Assembly: GCA_016743945.1 (NCBI GenBank)
Contig: JADGFI010000004.1
Location: forward strand, 268,484-332,483
Source of the DNA: Desulfobacteraceae bacterium
GTDB taxonomy: Bacteria > Desulfobacterota > Desulfobacteria > Desulfobacterales > Desulfobacteraceae
Direction: 5' to 3'
Length of the DNA stretch: 64,000 bases
Below are positions 60,774-64,000 of the stretch, piece by piece (positions within the stretch are counted from its first letter, which is position 1; the number at the start of each line of letters is the position of its first letter). Made by a program: the position numbers and the translations under genes. The notes under the pieces are model-generated. The model was given only the letters and a program-made list of their open reading frames with translations, was not told the DNA's origin and did not search any database.

Positions 60774-60817
60774 GATGCAGGGGGAAATTAAAGACACTAG
60801 GTCCTGTGGGGGTGAAT

Positions 60818-62788
60818 TTACAGCAGTTTTAAATTCCAATTCCACAATCCGGGCCGGGATTTCATTTTAACTCCCTTTGGGACGTTCTCCTGGAGGGATA
60901 CAAAAACTGAATAGCCGGCTCGTTCCAGTTCCTCTTTTTGGTCGGTCAGGTCCAGGGGCCAGTTGGGAAACACATAGTAGGTGTTGTTTGATTTGCTGAC
61001 CCAGGCACCTTCTCCCTTTGGGCTTTGAAACATCTGTCCCGGCGTTAAGTCCGGAGAAATAATCCGGGATACTGCCAGGGGCCAATTGGCATGGGTCACA
61101 ACCCCCAGGGGCAGATCCGAGTTGCTGGGCAGGGATAAAAAGGTTTCTCGATCCAGTTCCGGACTGACAATGGCACCGGAAAATCCATGGGTTTTCATCA
61201 GGTTAATTGTCATGGAGTTGGTGATATTGCAAAAGGGCCCGGCCCAGAGATTGAGATTTTGGGGATCTTTAAACAACCCGATCTGCCAGAATGCATTTAA
61301 AACAAAATTTTTTGTCCCTTTTTTCACCGCCTGGTCCAGGTAGTTGCGACAGATGTTTTCTTCTCCGGGAAAGACAAGGGGATCCAGCCACAACCAGGTT
61401 TTGCCCGGGGGTTTGTTGCCGTAAGCGTTGGCGGAAATCCAGATGCCGGTATCTCCATGGGGGGTGTCTCTGTTTTTGCTGGAAGTGTGTCTTCCCCTGG
61501 ATACAAGTAATTCAACCGGCCTTTTTTTTGAAGCAAGTAGTCTAGCAGATTTTTTTCTGGAAGAAGGGGTCTCCAAAATCGGTCGCACCTGAATTTTTTC
61601 CAGGGTGTCAAGTTCTGATTCAAGCGTTTTTATCAAGGATTGAAGTTCCGGTCCCCGCCGGTCAATGATGAAAACAGGGGTCCCTGTTTTTACTTTAAAC
61701 TTGGATCGTTTGGATAAAAAGAAGCGTCCCTTTTTAGGGATGGCCCGGGTAACCTTCTCGATGTCATGAAATTCATTTTCTTCATACCCGATTCTTAATA
61801 AATCGCCACTGAAAAGTTCTTCCCGTGCGATAAAATAGGGTTCAGCTGGGTTTTTTACCCGTCCTAAAAAAAGGCCTGATCCTGTTTCCGAGGTATGCTC
61901 CAGAGGATTTTGAATCCGCTGGGACAAAAGATTATAATGGGAAAATTCTCTTCCCATTGCATAATCAAGATAGGACAGGGCCTCTTTTTTCTTGGTGGGC
62001 TCATCCCTGAGCAGCTTATAGGCTTTGACCGTATAATACACATAGTGTGGGCTTTTTTTTCTGCCCTCAATTTTCCAGGTGGTGACCTGGGGGATTTTTT
62101 TTAACACCTTGACCAAAACATCGGCTGAAAAATCCATACAGGAAAAATGGCGTTTCTTTTGATTTTTTTGTTCATATATGCGTCGGCAGGGCTGGACACA
62201 TCGGCCCCGCAGGGCACTTTTTCCGCCAAACCAGGAACTCCAATAACACCTGCCTGAAATAGAATAGCAGAGAGCTCCATGGATAAAAACCTCAAGGGTC
62301 ATATCTTCAGGCGTCTTCTGGGCCATCTCTTTAATTTCATCGATGGTATATTCCCTGGGCAACACCACCCCGGAGAATCCTGCCTTTTTAGCGGCTTCAA
62401 GACCCAAAGGAAAGGTGCAATTGCCCAAAGTAGATACATGGAATTCTTTTTTAAACCCTGCTTTTTTTGCCAAAGGAATCATGGCAAGGTCCTGGACAAT
62501 CAAGACATCAAACTGTACAAATTCACAAAGTTTGGTCAATATCTTAAACACTTTATCCTGCTCTGACTCCTTGATGATGGAGTTGAAGGCAATATAAACC
62601 TTTATTTGTCTGGATTTTGCCAAGGCTGCTAACCGGCTCAGTTCTTCAATGGAAAAATTATCTGCTTCCATCCGGGCGGAAAATATTTTCAATCCACAAT
62701 AAATGGCGTCGGCGCCTGCGGCAATGGCCGCTAAAAATGAGGTTTTATTCCCGGCCGGTGCCAGGATCATGGGGGTGTTGGAGTTCAT
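60818..62788 (-). CDS. Peptidase U32 family protein (RlhA/YhbU-like)
   Basis: 656 residues. It has the U32 signature with EVFIHGALCYSISGRCYWSS and two further cysteines in LRGRCVQPCRRIY (a four-Cys cluster at about 185-220). Members with this motif hydroxylate RNA or take part in ubiquinone synthesis rather than cleave peptides. The N-terminal TIM-barrel begins APAGNKTSFLAAIAAGADAIYCG. The C-terminal third is longer than in E. coli homologues and may be an added domain. ATG 62788 is chosen with AAGG upstream; the frame continues to 62830. Confidence 0.88.
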   Translation of the reverse strand: MNSNTPMILAPAGNKTSFLAAIAAGADAIYCGLKIFSARMEADNFSIEELSRLAALAKSRQIKVYIAFNSIIKESEQDKVFKILTKLCEFVQFDVLIVQDLAMIPLAKKAGFKKEFHVSTLGNCTFPLGLEAAKKAGFSGVVLPREYTIDEIKEMAQKTPEDMTLEVFIHGALCYSISGRCYWSSWFGGKSALRGRCVQPCRRIYEQKNQKKRHFSCMDFSADVLVKVLKKIPQVTTWKIEGRKKSPHYVYYTVKAYKLLRDEPTKKKEALSYLDYAMGREFSHYNLLSQRIQNPLEHTSETGSGLFLGRVKNPAEPYFIAREELFSGDLLRIGYEENEFHDIEKVTRAIPKKGRFFLSKRSKFKVKTGTPVFIIDRRGPELQSLIKTLESELDTLEKIQVRPILETPSSRKKSARLLASKKRPVELLVSRGRHTSSKNRDTPHGDTGIWISANAYGNKPPGKTWLWLDPLVFPGEENICRNYLDQAVKKGTKNFVLNAFWQIGLFKDPQNLNLWAGPFCNITNSMTINLMKTHGFSGAIVSPELDRETFLSLPSNSDLPLGVVTHANWPLAVSRIISPDLTPGQMFQSPKGEGAWVSKSNNTYYVFPNWPLDLTDQKEELERAGYSVFVSLQENVPKGVKMKSRPGLWNWNLKLL

Positions 62789-62975
62789 TGATACCTTAAA
62801 TTTAAAATTAATAACTTGATAGTATTGCAATTTTGGTTCATTTTGTCAAAACGTCCCTTAAATAAACGCCTGTAATAACCGAGGCCGGAACACAGGTATT
62901 TGGTCCTGGCCACAACGAAAAATAAAACGCTTATAATGGCAATAGGCCGCAGTTTTATATAAGAAGGAAATATTA

Positions 62976-63320
62976 ATGTTTGCACAGCACAGTGATGATG
63001 GGTTTTTAAGCCCGGTTGAGGGAATTGAGATGAAAACCCTGGTATATGGAGAAAAAAGTCTTTTATCTCGGTTTCATCTGAAAAAAGGAACCAAACTGCC
63101 TGCCCATTCCCACCCCCATGAGCAGACGGGTTTTATGGTCGCAGGCAAGATGACCCTGTATATTGACCAGGAAGGGTTTCTGGTTGAACCCGGGGACAGT
63201 TGGTCCATCCCCGGTAATGTGGAACATAGGGCTGAGGTGATGGAAGATTCTGTGGCCATTGAGGTTTTTTCTCCGGTGAGGGAGGATTATCTTCCCCGAG
63301 GAGATGGGGTGGGGGCCTAA
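62976..63320 (+). CDS. Small cupin protein
   Basis: 114 residues. The double-stranded beta-helix has HSHPHEQTGFMVAGKMTLYI and EPGDSWSIPGNVEH, with metal ligands His in HxHPHE and the last His. AAGAAGGAAAT precedes the ATG. Single-domain cupins of this kind are often sensors or small metal-binding proteins; no substrate can be given. It is divergent from the U32 gene and convergent with the STAS gene. Confidence 0.88.
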   Translation: MFAQHSDDGFLSPVEGIEMKTLVYGEKSLLSRFHLKKGTKLPAHSHPHEQTGFMVAGKMTLYIDQEGFLVEPGDSWSIPGNVEHRAEVMEDSVAIEVFSPVREDYLPRGDGVGA

Positions 63321-63337
63321 ACTATAATCGTATCGGT

Positions 63338-63378
63338 ATGGTTTAAGGAGAATAGGAGCTATCTGCTAATTAAACCAT
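63338..63378. terminator. Possible hairpin between convergent cupin and STAS genes
   Basis: ATGGTTTAA (63338-63346) and TTAAACCAT (63370-63378) pair over 23 nt. It overlaps the stop codon of the STAS gene and could end both transcripts. Confidence 0.4.
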
Positions 63379-63704
63379 TCGGAATCATGGGCGCTGGGTA
63401 TGATTTTAAAAACAGTATCGAGTTTTGTAAGGGCGAGTGAATTTTTAACATTTGTTCCGACATTTTTGAGAATAAATGATTTTTTGGTTTTTTTGCTCCA
63501 TTTAAGACCTTCGACCAGGGTTGCAACTCCGGAAGAGTCCATGAAAGTAACAAGTGAAAAATCAACAATCACCTCTTGGACCCCTTCATTACAAACCATA
63601 AGGAGTTTGTCTCGAAAATCAGGAGAGACATACATATCTATCTCCCCTTGAGGTTCAAGAACGACACTGTTTTCTTTTTCTCTGGTCTTTATTGAAAAAT
63701 TCAT
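63366..63704 (-). CDS. STAS-domain (anti-sigma-factor antagonist) protein
   Basis: 112 residues. Typical STAS pattern with VVLEPQGEIDMYVSPDFRDK at the start and VTFMDSSGVATLVEGLKW holding the phosphorylatable Ser. It should bind a partner switch kinase or anti-sigma factor. No partner gene is inside the window; a small ORF lies upstream. AAGAGA precedes the ATG. Confidence 0.9.
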   Translation of the reverse strand: MNFSIKTREKENSVVLEPQGEIDMYVSPDFRDKLLMVCNEGVQEVIVDFSLVTFMDSSGVATLVEGLKWSKKTKKSFILKNVGTNVKNSLALTKLDTVFKIIPSAHDSEWFN

Positions 63705-64000
63705 GATTTTATTTCTCTTATGGTCATCCTAATTCTAAAATTTTATGCCTGTGATTCACAGTACAAATGAAAAAGCTAACCCCCCAGCTAATAACAAATA
63801 TATGAACCAACCCAAATCATAATGAAAGCTTTGTCTGTGCGGGGTCCTCATTTTTCCTCCTTGTTAATGTCAAATGAATTTAGCCCAGAAAATTTTGAAT
63901 ACCTGTCAATTTTTATTAAATTTACTCTTGTAAATTACTATTTTAAACAATTTGCAATTCTTATGCCGAAAAGCTGAATGATAAAAAAAAATACTTCAAC
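63705..64000. other. Upstream region of the STAS gene, with one small ORF
   Basis: AT-rich. The only supported item is the ORF at 63756-63851. No RNA gene or repeat is seen. Confidence 0.4.
63756..63851 (-). CDS. Possible 31-residue membrane peptide
   Basis: An ORF of 31 codons with a perfect AAGGAGG ribosome site 5-6 nt before its ATG. The peptide starts MRTPHRQSFHYD and has one hydrophobic stretch (LGWFIYLLLAGGLAFSFVL), so it is a basic, single-pass peptide as small subunits of membrane complexes often are. The same strand then carries the STAS gene. I cannot name a family. Confidence 0.5.
   Translation of the reverse strand: MRTPHRQSFHYDLGWFIYLLLAGGLAFSFVL

Noticed and set aside
1..64000. 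tRNA, rRNA, CRISPR, insertion sequences, riboswitches
   Set aside because: Nothing with the expected motifs or repeats was seen by eye. A tRNAscan/Rfam search could still find a small RNA.

Overview
The window looks like a chromosome segment from an anaerobic, probably marine, sulfate-reducing bacterium of the Desulfobacterota (Desulfobacteraceae-like). This is inferred from several things together: many NtrC/sigma-54 regulators and Cache-type histidine kinases, two SLC13/DASS carriers plus a SulP and a TauE/SafE carrier (families sulfate reducers use for sulfate uptake), a complex I/group-4-hydrogenase-like membrane complex, and a cytidylate-kinase-like/BON protein family. No rRNA, tRNA, CRISPR array, insertion sequence or phage gene was seen. 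Nearly the whole window is coding.

Layout. 1-8.2 kb (+): the end of a large membrane protein; a periplasmic PstS-like binding protein; a Cache-PAS histidine kinase with its NtrC partner; a TauE/SafE carrier; a small membrane protein. 8.3-12.4 kb (+): a kinase that has lost its phospho-accepting histidine, overlapping by 4 nt a fused acetyltransferase-histone-deacetylase-like protein. 12.6-25.3 kb (+): a dense signalling block with two Cache kinases, four stand-alone receivers, a receiver-kinase fusion, a HAMP-type kinase and a second NtrC, with a YkvA protein, a Na/Ca-exchanger-like protein and a DASS carrier set among them. 25.4-31.7 kb (+): a tiny ORF, a K+ channel, a sigma-54 activator remnant, two DUF1538 membrane proteins, a PII-like protein, a CBS protein and a FapA/DUF342 protein with a dead receiver.

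31.8-40.5 kb (-): a six-gene Ehr-type complex (two antiporter-like subunits, NuoH-like, HyfE-like, NuoCD-like, NuoB-like) followed by a beta-helix protein. The large subunit lacks the cysteines that hold the NiFe centre, so it should not be a hydrogenase. 40.8-51 kb (-): N-acetylglutamate synthase, CBS protein, second DASS carrier, receiver, a cytidylate-kinase-like-BON-receiver fusion preceded by a consensus sigma-54 promoter and a phased repeat array, then a short kinase-like protein, receiver, Cache kinase, NifX-like protein and a PAS-NtrC activator that could act at that promoter.

51.2-60.8 kb: a second cytidylate-kinase-like-BON protein (+), a decayed receiver/kinase remnant, TrkH and TrkA (+), SulP (-), an HTH-EIIA protein, a ClC-CBS channel and a UspA protein (+). 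60.8-64 kb: U32-type protein (-), cupin (+), STAS protein (-) and a 31-residue ORF (-).

Taken together the genes suggest a control centre for ion, sulfate and energy status at the membrane: K+ (channel, TrkHA), anions (ClC, SulP, DASS, TauE), cation exchange, an ion-pumping redox complex, and an unusually large set of phosphorelay proteins, several of them catalytically degenerate. Four of the kinases share one Cache sensor type and are probably paralogues made by local duplication.
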